This document shows positions 34,414 to 43,470 of a DNA stretch of 64,000 nucleotides, piece after piece; position 1 is the stretch's first letter, and every line of letters begins with the position of its first letter. The notes under the pieces are model-generated. The model was given only the letters and a program-made list of their open reading frames with translations. It ran no database searches and had not been told where the DNA came from. Position numbers and translations under genes: made by a program. This DNA comes from Natronococcus pandeyae (GTDB lineage Archaea; Halobacteriota; Halobacteria; Halobacteriales; Natrialbaceae), in NCBI RefSeq assembly GCF_008122205.1, contig NZ_PHNJ01000002.1, forward strand, positions 1-64,000. Direction: 5' to 3'.

Positions 34414-37278
34414 CTACCGAATCTCGCCGTACGTCCGAACGAGTTCTCCGTTGGCGTATCGGCGCTGTTCGAAGCCGAGCGCGTTACAGACCAGCGTGTG
34501 GCCCATGAAGGAGACGGCGTAGTCCGCCATTCCGAACGGATGAAGCTCGGTCTGTCTGGCCGGCGGGAGGACCGATCCGAGCACGGTGATCTCAGCCTCG
34601 TCCGCGGCGAGCGTGCCGGCGCCAACGCCGGAACCGATCGGTGATGGGTTTCCGCCCTCGTCGTCCCACTCCGTGAACGTGCCCGCGATCGAGCCGCCCG
34701 CGTCCGCGAAGGCGTCCGGGTCGACGGTCGTCGCCGGCTGATCGACGCCGGTCGTGTAGCCGAGCTGTGATCCCTTCCAGATCTCCTGCTGTCGGTTCCT
34801 GATTCCCGCCAGCAGCGGATGATCGAACTCCCGATCCTCGAGATTGACGAACTGCATCTGAACGGTGCGAACGTCTTCGGCCGTGATCGACGCGGCCTCG
34901 CCGACCTCGAGTTCGCCGAGCAGGTTCACGCCCGCGTCCGTGAGGACGAGGTCGCCGCCTGCCTCGACGAACGCCTCGATCGCCTCGAGGTAGTCCGGAT
35001 CGTCGATCCCGTCGGCGTGCGAGACGACGAGTTTGTCGTAGCGGCGTTCGCCCGAATCTCCGCGGAGCAGCCGGCCGATGCGTAGGTCGTGGACGCGCAG
35101 TCCGTCCATCTCGCCGTCCTCGAGAAAGGGCTCGAGATCGGCGAAGAACTGCATCGGGTTGACGGTGTACTCGCGCTGCTCGTAGCCCAGGACCGCCTCG
35201 GGGTCGGGAACGTCGCCGTCGCCGTCGACGTCCAGCACCGTCGTGGCGACCTCGACCTCGGCGTCGCTCTCGACTTCGACGTCCCACTGACCCGCCTGCG
35301 GTCGGCGGACGAAGAACTCCTCGAAGTCGTGTTTCCGCGCCGACGAGTCGTCCGGGTCCGCCTTCGCGTCGATATCGATCTCGCGGACGACGGCTCCGGA
35401 CGGGTTGCGCACGCGGACGACGCCCTCGGTCGCGTTGCGAATCCCGTCGAGGTGGACGAACAGGGAGTGCGAGGCGTCGGACGCGTCCGCGGCGACGCTC
35501 GAGGCGCCGTCGGGGCCGGGCCGGACGGCGTCGTGGCGCCGTCGCATCTCCGTCGCGCGCTCCTGGCCGTGGCCGTCGCCCTGTCCGGGGCGCTCGTCGG
35601 TGTGGGGCAGGTCGGCCGAGGTCCGCGTGAGTTCGTCCGAGGTGACGTAGGCGGTGTCCTGATCGCCGGTCGCGACGGTCGCGGTCGTTTCCTGTGCGGC
35701 CATCTCGGCGTACTCGCGCATCGAGATACGATAGGCCTCCTCGTAGTGGCGGGCCCAGTACGGTTTCCACTCCTTCTGTGCGTCGGTGTAGTGATTCGAG
35801 AGGATGACCTCGGGTGCGACCGTGATGGCGCCGAGTCCGCCGAACTCCTCGGGCTGACCTGCCCAGCCGAGGAAGCCGCCGGTGATCTGGTAGTTGAGCG
35901 AGTCGTAGATCGTCCCCCAGTCGAAGAGGCCGTCGTAGCTGTCGCCCTCCGGTACGAACGGGAAGTCGTACATCTCGCCGCCGGCCCTGGAGATGTCGTC
36001 CGCGAGCGCATCGACACTGCCCCAGTAGTCGTGCATCCCCTCGCCGATCTGGATGTTGACCTCGTCCAAGTCGTGAGTGCCGTCGTGATCGAACGGCGCG
36101 TTCGTCTCGAGGTTGAACACCACGTGGTCCGCGGTGTACATGCCGTGGTAGTCACAGAGGAACGCCACGTTGTCGTAGCCGCGGAAGTGGTCGACGATCG
36201 CGAGCGAGTCCGGAACGAGGTCGTGGAACTCGTCGGGCGCGCCGTCGGGTTCGGCCGGCCGGAAGCCCGGGTTCGTCCAGCCCATCGTCGGGTACTGGCG
36301 GTTGGTGTCGACCGGTTGTCCGTCGAAGCGGCTCGCGTTCCCGCGCTGGAAGTTCGTGTCGTGGTCCTCGACCCACGGAATCTCGGTCTGAGGTTTGCGC
36401 GAGACCCAGCCGTCGGGGTTGGTGAACAGGAAGAGGACGACGATGTCGTCGAGGAGCCCCTCGAAGTCGTCGGCCTCGCCGGCCGCGATCTCCTCGATGA
36501 GTCGACAGCCGGCCTCCGTACCGGCCCGCTCGTCGCCGTGGATGTTGAGCGAGAAGACGACCTTTTCTTTCTCGGCGAACGAGGCGTCGTCCCGGACGTC
36601 GTTCGTGACCTCCGTGACGTAGACGTCCCGTCCGTCGGCGCCTTCGTCCGTAAACTGGTTCGTCCAGCCCGGTGACTGTCCGATCGACCGTACCCGAATA
36701 CGGTCGGGGCGCTCCGCCTCGAGGTGCTCGAGTGCCCGAACCGACTCCTCGTAGGCGAGGTAGTTTCGGGCCTCCTCGACGGACGGAAAGACCCCGTCCT
36801 CGTAGGGGTCCTCGAGTTTCCACCACGGGTTCGCGCCGGGGGAGAAGTCCATCCGCTCGATGCCGTCCAGTTCGAGGACGTCGTCCACCTCGTCGGCAGT
36901 GAGGTGGGCGTGCGCTGCCGGCGTTGGCGACTCGCGAGTGACCGCCTTCGGTGCTCGCCCCAGGTCCGGATCGGGGTCTTCCGCGTACTCCTCCGCGAAA
37001 GCCTCGAGCGCTTCCTCGTCGGCGAACTCGATGACGGTCGCGGCTTCGTACTCGTCGGGGGTATGGTTGACGACGAACGCGTACTCGTCGGTCATCGGCT
37101 CCCCCGTTACGTCGGCGGTCGCGGCGCCGGGGAGCGCGAGCGCGGCCCCCGTCGCGGCGGAGAGGCTGAGAAACGTTCGACGGTCGATATCGCCGCTCTC
37201 GAACGTCTCGTTCGGGTGTGTGTCCGCGGACCGGTCCTCGACTCGGCTGGATCGGAAGCTATCTGGCTGTCGTGTCAT
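34414..37278 (-). CDS. TAT-exported M14 zinc carboxypeptidase
   Basis: 954 residues. A TAT signal (DIDRRTFLSLSAATGAALALPGAA) precedes a propeptide-like region. The M14 peptidase domain (about 170-530) has the zinc motif NIHGDERAG (His-x-x-Glu) and the third ligand in LCDYHGMY. A C-terminal extension (about 590-950) with beta-rich and class-I-glutamine-amidotransferase-like segments follows. It probably degrades peptides outside the cell. The ATG at 37278 is chosen over 37302, which lies in the upstream hairpin. Confidence 0.9.
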   Translation of the reverse strand: MTRQPDSFRSSRVEDRSADTHPNETFESGDIDRRTFLSLSAATGAALALPGAATADVTGEPMTDEYAFVVNHTPDEYEAATVIEFADEEALEAFAEEYAEDPDPDLGRAPKAVTRESPTPAAHAHLTADEVDDVLELDGIERMDFSPGANPWWKLEDPYEDGVFPSVEEARNYLAYEESVRALEHLEAERPDRIRVRSIGQSPGWTNQFTDEGADGRDVYVTEVTNDVRDDASFAEKEKVVFSLNIHGDERAGTEAGCRLIEEIAAGEADDFEGLLDDIVVLFLFTNPDGWVSRKPQTEIPWVEDHDTNFQRGNASRFDGQPVDTNRQYPTMGWTNPGFRPAEPDGAPDEFHDLVPDSLAIVDHFRGYDNVAFLCDYHGMYTADHVVFNLETNAPFDHDGTHDLDEVNIQIGEGMHDYWGSVDALADDISRAGGEMYDFPFVPEGDSYDGLFDWGTIYDSLNYQITGGFLGWAGQPEEFGGLGAITVAPEVILSNHYTDAQKEWKPYWARHYEEAYRISMREYAEMAAQETTATVATGDQDTAYVTSDELTRTSADLPHTDERPGQGDGHGQERATEMRRRHDAVRPGPDGASSVAADASDASHSLFVHLDGIRNATEGVVRVRNPSGAVVREIDIDAKADPDDSSARKHDFEEFFVRRPQAGQWDVEVESDAEVEVATTVLDVDGDGDVPDPEAVLGYEQREYTVNPMQFFADLEPFLEDGEMDGLRVHDLRIGRLLRGDSGERRYDKLVVSHADGIDDPDYLEAIEAFVEAGGDLVLTDAGVNLLGELEVGEAASITAEDVRTVQMQFVNLEDREFDHPLLAGIRNRQQEIWKGSQLGYTTGVDQPATTVDPDAFADAGGSIAGTFTEWDDEGGNPSPIGSGVGAGTLAADEAEITVLGSVLPPARQTELHPFGMADYAVSFMGHTLVCNALGFEQRRYANGELVRTYGEIR

Positions 37279-37285
37279 GTGGTAT

Positions 37286-37335
37286 CGTGGGGACGGCCCC
37301 ACGAGAACGAACCACGCATATTTCGGATAAATAAA
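37286..37335 (-). promoter_or_regulatory. Promoter and 5'-terminal hairpin of the carboxypeptidase
   Basis: A minus-strand TATA (TATTTATCC, about 37323-37335) implies a start near 37302. A perfect 7-bp hairpin, CGTGGGG / CCCCACG with a 4-base loop, occupies 37286-37303, so the mRNA would begin with this stem-loop 8 bases before the ATG. It could be an operator palindrome or an RNA element. Confidence 0.5.
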
Positions 37336-37511
37336 CTGTGGAACGAGAGAATGTATCTGGAACCTGAATAGTTATTTCCAAGAAGAATAGAAAAGTTTGG
37401 GCTCATACAGTTTGAAACCAATCGAACGGATCGGGAAAACGCCGAGACGCGGCAGCGAGGCTCGAAGCGTTCGTATCGGTAAGAAACCGAGAACGAGTCG
37501 GGCGGTTCCCG

Positions 37512-37709
37512 CTAGAATTCGTGCTCTACTTCTTCCTCGTCGGCTTTCTGAATGATGATTTTGCCGTCCCGGACGCGAACGAACACCTCGTCGCCGATAT
37601 CCATGCCCGCAACTGCGAGTTCGTCCTCGTGGAGATTCAAATGCACGTTGTGATAGTTGCCGTCTTCGTCTTTGGCACCGCTTGGACTCAACTTCTTTTT
37701 CCGTACCAT
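37512..37709 (-). CDS. Small AbrB-like protein
   Basis: 65 residues, conserved in haloarchaea as far as I can recognise. The pattern LNLHEDELAVAGMDIGDEVFVRVRDGKIIIQKAD resembles the swapped-hairpin AbrB/SpoVT fold, in which a hydrophobic GDEV-VR--DG-IVI core is typical. The N-terminus is basic (VRKKKLSP). It is probably a DNA-binding or antitoxin-like small protein; no toxin partner is adjacent. A TATA-like CTTAAGTATATCC (37738-37750) lies about 32 bases upstream. It is divergent from the MC1 gene. Confidence 0.8.
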   Translation of the reverse strand: MVRKKKLSPSGAKDEDGNYHNVHLNLHEDELAVAGMDIGDEVFVRVRDGKIIIQKADEEEVEHEF

Positions 37710-37903
37710 CGCGGGATTCTAGGTCGAACTTCGCCGTAGGATATACTTAAGTGTTTTCTACGTCACAGCGAACGACCTCGTTTCATCGGTAAATCACGGA
37801 TAGGTACACGACAGCGAGCGTGTCGCGTGGAGAAATCACCACAGAAAGAGCCGCGGCGGTATTACTTAAAGATGACGGCGCAGTCGGTCGGTTTTGGGGG
37901 ATA

Positions 37904-37914
37904 TCTTTATGTCG
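37904..37914 (+). promoter_or_regulatory. TATA element of the MC1 gene
   Basis: TCTTTATGTC is centred 25-26 bases before the ATG at 37934, which fixes the start and implies a leaderless mRNA. Confidence 0.6.
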
Positions 37915-37933
37915 GATCGTGTGCTGAACTGAC

Positions 37934-38257
37934 ATGGAGGCGAAAACTATGGTACGTGAAGACGGCAAGCGAAACTTCGCACTGCGCGAATCGAGTGGCG
38001 ACGAGACGAGCGTCTTCTCGGGGAACACCCCCCGTCAGGCCGCCCTCAAGGCGGCCCGTCGGCTCGAGCCCGGCTCGAGCGAGGACGATGCTGATCGGGT
38101 CGAACTCCGACTCCGAGAGAAGGGAACGGACAAGGTTCACATCTACGACGGCTGGGCCTGGGAGGAGACGGCTCCGGACGACAAACCCGACTGGATGCCC
38201 AGCGAGATCACGGAGGCGAACGTCTCGAAGAAAGGAATCGAACACTTAGAGGAGTGA
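37934..38257 (+). CDS. Non-histone chromosomal protein MC1
   Basis: 107 residues. The MC1 core is evident: KRNFALRESSGDETSVFSGNTPRQAALKAARR, then VELRLREKGTDKVHIYDGWAWEE and PDWMPSEIT. MC1 bends DNA and is an abundant chromatin protein in methanogens and haloarchaea. The sequence is much more acidic than methanogen MC1, as usual for halophiles. A Met at residue 6 is an alternative start, but TATA spacing favours 37934. Confidence 0.92.
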   Translation: MEAKTMVREDGKRNFALRESSGDETSVFSGNTPRQAALKAARRLEPGSSEDDADRVELRLREKGTDKVHIYDGWAWEETAPDDKPDWMPSEITEANVSKKGIEHLEE

Positions 38258-38462
38258 ACGGCCAACCGGCAGATGGGTTTTCAACGGACTCGAGCCGCTG
38301 CGAGTAGCGGTGTCGCCGTCGGCCCGTCGAGAGCGGGCGTCTGAGCCGTTCCGCACGATTTGTCTCGTCCGAGAGTCGGAAGCGGCGCTCACAGAGCGTG
38401 CACTCCTGTCAGTTCTGCACCCAGCGACGGCCTTTTGCTGTGGAACCAGTAAGGGATAGATA

Positions 38463-39281
38463 ATGAGTACAGTAACTCTCGGTCCCGAAGGGACCTACTC
38501 GCATCGCGCAGCGGGCGCGATCGCCGCGGACGACGAGATCGACTTCCGGCAGTCGGTGACCGCGATCGTCGAGGCCGTCGCGACCGGTGAGTACGACCAG
38601 GGGATCGTCCCCATCGAGAACAGCATCGAGGGGAGCGTCAGCGAGAGCCTCGACGCCGTCGCCGAGTACGACGTCGCGATCACGCGCGAGATCGTCACTC
38701 CGATCAGACACGCGCTGCTCGCCCAGGGACCGGAGTTCGACACGATCGCCAGCCACTCCCAGGCGCTGGCCCAGTGTCGCACCTATCTCGAGCGCGAACA
38801 TCCCGACGCGACCCTCGAGGCCGTCGCGAGCACGGCCCAGGGCGTCGAGTTCGCCCGCGACGACCCCGCCGTCGCGGGGATCGGTCACCCGGCGAACGCC
38901 GACATCGAGAACGGACTCGAGGTCCTCGCCGAGGACATCCAGGACCAGGACTCGAACGCGACTCGATTCTTCGCGCTCGCGCCCGCCGAGGAGCGCTCGA
39001 AAGGCGGCGGGAAGACCACGCTCGTCGTCTATCCGAACGCGAACTATCCGGGTCTCCTACTCGAGTTGCTCGAGCCGTTCGCGGACCGCGACATCAACCT
39101 CTCCCGCGTCGAGTCGCGGCCGAGCGGCCAGCGACTCGGTGACTACGTCTTCCACATCGATATCGACGCGGGACTGTACGAATCTCGGGCCACCGAAGCG
39201 ATCGGCGAGATCGAGGAACTCGCCGAAAATGGGTGGGTTCGACGGCTCGGTTCGTACGATACGGAACACGTAGTGGAGTGA
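38463..39281 (+). CDS. pheA: Prephenate dehydratase
   Basis: 272 residues. The dehydratase domain (1-180) has LGPEGTYSHRAA, PIENSIEGSVSESLD and the catalytic SNATRFFALA motif; the C-terminal ACT domain (about 190-272) contains the LSRVESRPSG allosteric Phe-binding motif. It converts prephenate to phenylpyruvate and is inhibited by Phe in most organisms. A TATA-like GGCCTTTTGC (38432-38441) lies about 27 bases before the ATG, so this gene has no leader peptide, unlike pheST. Confidence 0.96.
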   Translation: MSTVTLGPEGTYSHRAAGAIAADDEIDFRQSVTAIVEAVATGEYDQGIVPIENSIEGSVSESLDAVAEYDVAITREIVTPIRHALLAQGPEFDTIASHSQALAQCRTYLEREHPDATLEAVASTAQGVEFARDDPAVAGIGHPANADIENGLEVLAEDIQDQDSNATRFFALAPAEERSKGGGKTTLVVYPNANYPGLLLELLEPFADRDINLSRVESRPSGQRLGDYVFHIDIDAGLYESRATEAIGEIEELAENGWVRRLGSYDTEHVVE

Positions 39282-39371
39282 GCGCTTCCCTCTCCGACGG
39301 CTCGTGAATCGCCTCGGATTCGCCTCGAGGCGCTCGCCCCGTTTCGTCTCGAACGGCCGATTCCGAAGGCG

Positions 39372-40175
39372 TCAGTAGTGTCCCATGACCCCAGCCGTTC
39401 GTGCTCGTTCCGTAAAGTACCGGAACAGAACGTATCCGAACGTAAAGTACCCGAGTCCGACCAACACGAGTACGGACAGTTCGAGGGGTTCGAGATCCCA
39501 GAGGCGAAGTTCTTCGTTCATTACGCGTTGAAGCAGATAGCTCCCCTGGACGAGCGGAAGGAATTTGAGCGCGAACACCTCCTCGAAAGTCGGACCCGCG
39601 ACGATGAACGCGACGAAGACGAATTTGACGAGGCCGAAGATCGAACTGATATTTTTGTATCGAATCGTCGCACCACCGAACAGCAGTCCGAGGCCTATCG
39701 TAGAGAGAAGCGTGAACGTAACGATCGGGAGGATGCTGACTAGATCGAGCGAGATCGACGTTCCCGTCGTCAGGAGCATCAGCGCGAGCATCGTGAAACC
39801 GATGAAAAACGTCACCAGGAGTGAACTGATCGACAGCAGTACTGCGACGTGACTGAATTTGACCGGTAAGAGGTACAGCCGCTCTAACGTCCCCCACTTT
39901 GCCTCCGTCGCGAAGAGGCCCGCGAGCGTCTTGTAAGAGGCATTTCCCATAATAAAGAGGAAGAACCCGACGATGAGTGCGCCGAGCGTCCCGCTGAATC
40001 CCGGACCGAGAAGCGAGCGACCGCCGAGATAGACGAGAAGGAACAGCGCGTACAGGCCGATTATTGCCCCGGCGGTGTTCAGCGGATAGCGCTTCATGAT
40101 GAGAATATTACGCGTCACCAGGGCCCGTAGTATCGAGACGGAACTGGACAGTCTCCCTCTCCTACCTCGTATCAT
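39372..40175 (-). CDS. ABC-2 type transporter permease
   Basis: 267 residues with six hydrophobic segments and the family pattern TLERLYLLPVKFS near position 95. It is an exporter-type permease partner for the overlapping ATPase (ATGA at 40172-40175). Unlike most genes here it is not strongly acidic. Part of a block (39372-44336) devoted to membrane transport and proteolysis. Confidence 0.9.
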   Translation of the reverse strand: MIRGRRGRLSSSVSILRALVTRNILIMKRYPLNTAGAIIGLYALFLLVYLGGRSLLGPGFSGTLGALIVGFFLFIMGNASYKTLAGLFATEAKWGTLERLYLLPVKFSHVAVLLSISSLLVTFFIGFTMLALMLLTTGTSISLDLVSILPIVTFTLLSTIGLGLLFGGATIRYKNISSIFGLVKFVFVAFIVAGPTFEEVFALKFLPLVQGSYLLQRVMNEELRLWDLEPLELSVLVLVGLGYFTFGYVLFRYFTERARTAGVMGHY

Positions 40176-41197
40176 CGTTCACCCCGCGCCGCACGGGATT
40201 CGTCGACGTGCGGTCGATCGTACACGAGAGATGCAAAAACGGCCTCGAAATCCGTATCGTCCATCCGTATCGACCTGATTTGCAGACCGTTCCGTACGAG
40301 CGCACCCGTCAGACCGTGAATCCGATTCGCGTTCGAGACGGCGACGGTCAGTTTCGTACAGCCTCGGTGTTCGACCCAGGAGACGACGTCGTACGCTCGT
40401 TCGATTTCGTTCCGAGTCGAGGCCGCGACGCCTCCCTCGACGATCAGTTCGTACACCCTCGTCTGGAGCACGTCGAGTAGATTCTCGATGGCGTCGTCGG
40501 CCACGATTTCGCCGTCGTCGAGGACGATTCCTCGATCGCAGACGGACTCGATCATACCCAGGTCGTGACTCGAAACGAGAATCGTTACGCCCCGCTGAGC
40601 CGCTAGTTCGGTGAGCGTTTGCTGCAGTTCGAACGACCCCTCGACGTCGAGTCCGAGCGTCGGCTCGTCCAGAAATAGAACGTCGATATCACGCGCCATT
40701 GCCGTGGCCAGCGAGACTCGCTGCTTCTCGCCTCGAGAAAGATCGTTTACCACGTCGTCCATCTTTTCGGTCAAGTTCAACCGCTCGAGGAACTGGCGGT
40801 GGCGTTTGCGCTCTTCGGTACCGACCTCGCCGTTCAACCGGCCGAAGAACTCGAGATTTTCGCGTATCGTCAACCGCCAGTAGGTGCTTCGGGCTCCTTC
40901 TAACACCGCAGCCATCTTCGCGTGAGCGCGATTCGGGTTTTCGACGACGTCGACGCCACCGACCGAAATCGAGCCGCTCGTCGGAGTGATGAGCCCGAGT
41001 ATCGATTTGATCAGCGTCGTCTTTCCAGCACCGTTCGGTCCGAGCAAGCCGACGATACTCCCAGCTTCGACAGTTAGACTTACGCCGTCGATAGCGCGAA
41101 CCGTCTCTTCTCGCCCGCCATACGACTTGACGAGGTTCTCGACGGAGACGATCGAATGCGGATTCGTCTCTCGTTCTACTTCTTCGCTTCCGATCAT
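40172..41197 (-). CDS. ABC exporter-type ATP-binding protein
   Basis: 341 residues. Walker A is GLLGPNGAGKTT, the signature is LSRGEKQRV, Walker B is VLFLDEPTLGLD, and ILVSSHDLG holds the H-loop. The C-terminal 100 residues are a DUF4162-like extension common in drug- and peptide-export ATPases. It is transcribed first and overlaps the permease gene by four bases. The minus-strand TATA-like AATTATATGT (41226-41235) lies about 33 bases upstream. Confidence 0.93.
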   Translation of the reverse strand: MIGSEEVERETNPHSIVSVENLVKSYGGREETVRAIDGVSLTVEAGSIVGLLGPNGAGKTTLIKSILGLITPTSGSISVGGVDVVENPNRAHAKMAAVLEGARSTYWRLTIRENLEFFGRLNGEVGTEERKRHRQFLERLNLTEKMDDVVNDLSRGEKQRVSLATAMARDIDVLFLDEPTLGLDVEGSFELQQTLTELAAQRGVTILVSSHDLGMIESVCDRGIVLDDGEIVADDAIENLLDVLQTRVYELIVEGGVAASTRNEIERAYDVVSWVEHRGCTKLTVAVSNANRIHGLTGALVRNGLQIRSIRMDDTDFEAVFASLVYDRPHVDESRAARGER

Positions 41198-41599
41198 ACA
41201 CCGGTCCCTGTGCCTCGCTATGATACATATAATTCCGCGCCGGCACGGCGCTCGAGACGGCTATCAACGACCGAACGTCCGTGTTGCGGATAAAGATCGG
41301 GCGCAGAAGTCCTTCGGACTCCTACTGCGATATTCTATCATATTACTATTTTGATGGTTCGCAAGTTTATATACGGATACGAGCAATCCGAGGTTGGGTG
41401 CTAACAACCCATGCTACAATATGCCGAAGCCGGATACGACGGCGACAACGTAAGCGGAAGCATCAGTATCGAAATCGGTTCGTTCTGAAAAGACGAACAG
41501 CAGTAGTATAGCTCGACAAATAATCCGTTTTCGGACACGATAACGAGCCTGATAAAAAAGGATCGTCTAGTCCGAAGATTACAGTTAGAAGATACGTCA
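41198..41599. other. Divergent AT-rich region with a small peptide ORF
   Basis: Unusually AT-rich. It carries the ATPase promoter (minus, near 41230), a strong plus-strand TATA (AGTTTATATACGG, 41362-41374), the 25-codon ORF at 41411-41488, and a hairpin GTTCGT/ACGAAC (41478-41498) over the ORF's stop codon. From 41500 to 41599 I see only possible weak promoter-like AT-rich sequence for the CPBP gene. Confidence 0.6.
41411..41488 (+). CDS. Candidate small peptide gene next to CPBP protease
   Basis: 25 codons after a TATA box that would give a leader of about 18 bases. The peptide begins MLQYAEAGYDGDN, continues with a Ser/Gly/Ile-rich stretch, and ends IEIGSF. It has no signal peptide and no Cys. 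Its position between an ABC exporter, a CPBP-family protease and a second ABC exporter resembles gene orders in which a small peptide is cleaved and exported. The only direct support is the ORF, the promoter and the context, so chance remains possible. Confidence 0.4.
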   Translation: MLQYAEAGYDGDNVSGSISIEIGSF

Positions 41600-42487
41600 A
41601 TGGGTATGGGCTGCGAGAACGAAAAAGCGGTACGATCGATAGAAGAGTGGAAGACCGGAATCATCCTAGCAGCGCTCCTCGGTACTGTGTTCCTCGTACT
41701 GGTCGGGTCGCACATCGCATCGAATCGGTATCTGTCAGTACCGTGGCTGCTGCCAGAGGCAGAAGGGGCACTTATCGGTATCCCGGCAGCACTGTTGATC
41801 TATCTGTCTCTCCCGAAAGTCCTCAGTATCCCGTACAGCGCAGTCTTCATCGAGCGGCCCGATAGATCGACCCTTCGATGGACGTGTTTGGGAATCGTCC
41901 TTCCAGGAGGTGTAACCTTCGGAGCGATCGTCCTGCTACCCGGAACGATAACGGTACAGTACGACGGGCTTCAGATCCTCTCGACGATCCTGCTCAGTGC
42001 GATTCTGTTGGGATTGCTTGCAGCGATAACGGAGGAACTGGTGTTTCGAGGATACATGCTCTCGTTTGTCGGATATCAGTGGGGATGGCCGAAGGCCATC
42101 GTCCTGACTTCGGTGCTGTTCGGGGTATTACACAACGCGAAGGTCGAAGGGACGGGCGCCTCGGAACTCTACGTACTCATCGCGGCGTCTGCAGGACTAC
42201 TGTACGCTCTCGTCACATACTATACGGAAAACGTCTGGAACGCCGTCGCCCTTCACGCGATGTGGAACACGGTGTTTCACGCCGACGTTCTCTCGATCAG
42301 ATCGGTCGACGAACGAGCGAGTGAAGCAGTAATAACCTACGAGTATACCGACTCGAGCCATCTGTTCGGCGCCGACTGGACCGCCGTTACCGGATCGCCG
42401 TTCGTTCTTCTTACTCTACTGACCGTATCAGCTGCTGTGTACGTTACGTACGACGAAATTAGCTTGAAGACGGCAGGTGTCAGATAG
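41600..42487 (+). CDS. CPBP-family intramembrane protease
   Basis: 295 residues with about eight hydrophobic segments. The CPBP/Abi motifs are present: EELVFRGYML (two Glu and Arg), VLFGVLHNAKV and HAMWNTVFHAD. Such glutamate proteases process prenylated proteins or peptides; bacterial relatives act in bacteriocin maturation and self-immunity. The gene lies directly upstream of an ABC exporter operon. Codon and base usage look less GC-rich than in neighbouring genes. Confidence 0.9.
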   Translation: MGMGCENEKAVRSIEEWKTGIILAALLGTVFLVLVGSHIASNRYLSVPWLLPEAEGALIGIPAALLIYLSLPKVLSIPYSAVFIERPDRSTLRWTCLGIVLPGGVTFGAIVLLPGTITVQYDGLQILSTILLSAILLGLLAAITEELVFRGYMLSFVGYQWGWPKAIVLTSVLFGVLHNAKVEGTGASELYVLIAASAGLLYALVTYYTENVWNAVALHAMWNTVFHADVLSIRSVDERASEAVITYEYTDSSHLFGADWTAVTGSPFVLLTLLTVSAAVYVTYDEISLKTAGVR

Positions 42488-42534
42488 AAGTTGTTTTCAT
42501 ATTTATATAGGATAGGTAAGCTAGCAATCACGAG

Positions 42535-43470
42535 ATGGCTGCAATACGAACGACCGACCTGACGAAGCGGTACGGATCTCATACGGCGGTTTCGGAGCTA
42601 AATCTCACGGTGAACGCCGGAGAGGTGTACGGGTTTCTGGGGCCGAACGGAGCCGGCAAGTCGACCACGATCGGGATGCTGCTGTCGTACATCTACCCGA
42701 CCGAGGGAACCGCTCGAGTCTTTGGAACAGACGTACACGACGAACCGGTTGCGACCAAACGCCGTGTCGGCGTGTTACCGGAGTCGTGCCAGCTGTACGA
42801 CCGGCTGAGCGGGCGAAAGCACCTCCAGTTCGCCATCGATGCGATGGACGTGGACGACGACCCTGACACACTGATCGACCGCGTCGGACTCGAACCCGAT
42901 GCAGCGCGACGGCCGGTGGGCGAGTACTCGACCGGGATGAAACAGCGGCTGAAGATCGCAGTAACGCTGGTCGGCGAACCCGAGCTACTCGTTCTCGACG
43001 AACCGTCGAGCGGACTCGACCCGGCAGGGATTCAGTTGCTCAGGGAAATCGTCCTCGAGGAACGCGACCGCGGTGCTGCGGTGTTCTTCTCGAGTCACAT
43101 TCTCGAGCAGGTCGAGGCCGTATGCGACCGTATCGGCATTCTCGTCGACGGACGGCTCCGGACGAGCGGCGACATCGAGGTGCTCAAATCGGATACCGGG
43201 CCCGCGGTCGAACTCGATATCGAAGTCGATACCCTCCCGCCAGAGCTCGTGACCGCCCTCGAATCGATCGATGCCGTCACCGCATGCGCCGCTACTGCGA
43301 ACGGATCGGGGAGTTCTACTCCCGCTGTCACGGTGTCGCTGTCCACCGGTTCTGCGAAGGCTGAAATCCTTCGGACGGTCGAGGAGTACGCGACCATCGA
43401 GGACTTCGCCGCCGAGGAGCCGTCGCTCGAGTCGCTGTTCGACGAACAGGTCGCGGAGGCTAAACGATGA
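42535..43470 (+). CDS. ABC exporter-type ATP-binding protein
   Basis: 311 residues. Walker A is GFLGPNGAGKST, the signature YSTGMKQRLKIA, Walker B LLVLDEPSSGLD, and FFSSHILEQVE holds the H-loop. The C-terminal DUF4162-like region follows. It overlaps the permease gene by four bases (ATGA at 43467). A TATA-like ATTTATATAGG lies about 30 bases before the ATG, so the pair can be expressed independently of the CPBP gene. Confidence 0.95.
   Translation: MAAIRTTDLTKRYGSHTAVSELNLTVNAGEVYGFLGPNGAGKSTTIGMLLSYIYPTEGTARVFGTDVHDEPVATKRRVGVLPESCQLYDRLSGRKHLQFAIDAMDVDDDPDTLIDRVGLEPDAARRPVGEYSTGMKQRLKIAVTLVGEPELLVLDEPSSGLDPAGIQLLREIVLEERDRGAAVFFSSHILEQVEAVCDRIGILVDGRLRTSGDIEVLKSDTGPAVELDIEVDTLPPELVTALESIDAVTACAATANGSGSSTPAVTVSLSTGSAKAEILRTVEEYATIEDFAAEEPSLESLFDEQVAEAKR

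Noticed and set aside
38273-38344. Short ORF (23 codons, one Phe) upstream of pheA as a Phe leader
   Set aside because: It has a single Phe codon, no hairpin pattern, and the pheA TATA at about 38436 places the transcript start at the pheA ATG, after the ORF.
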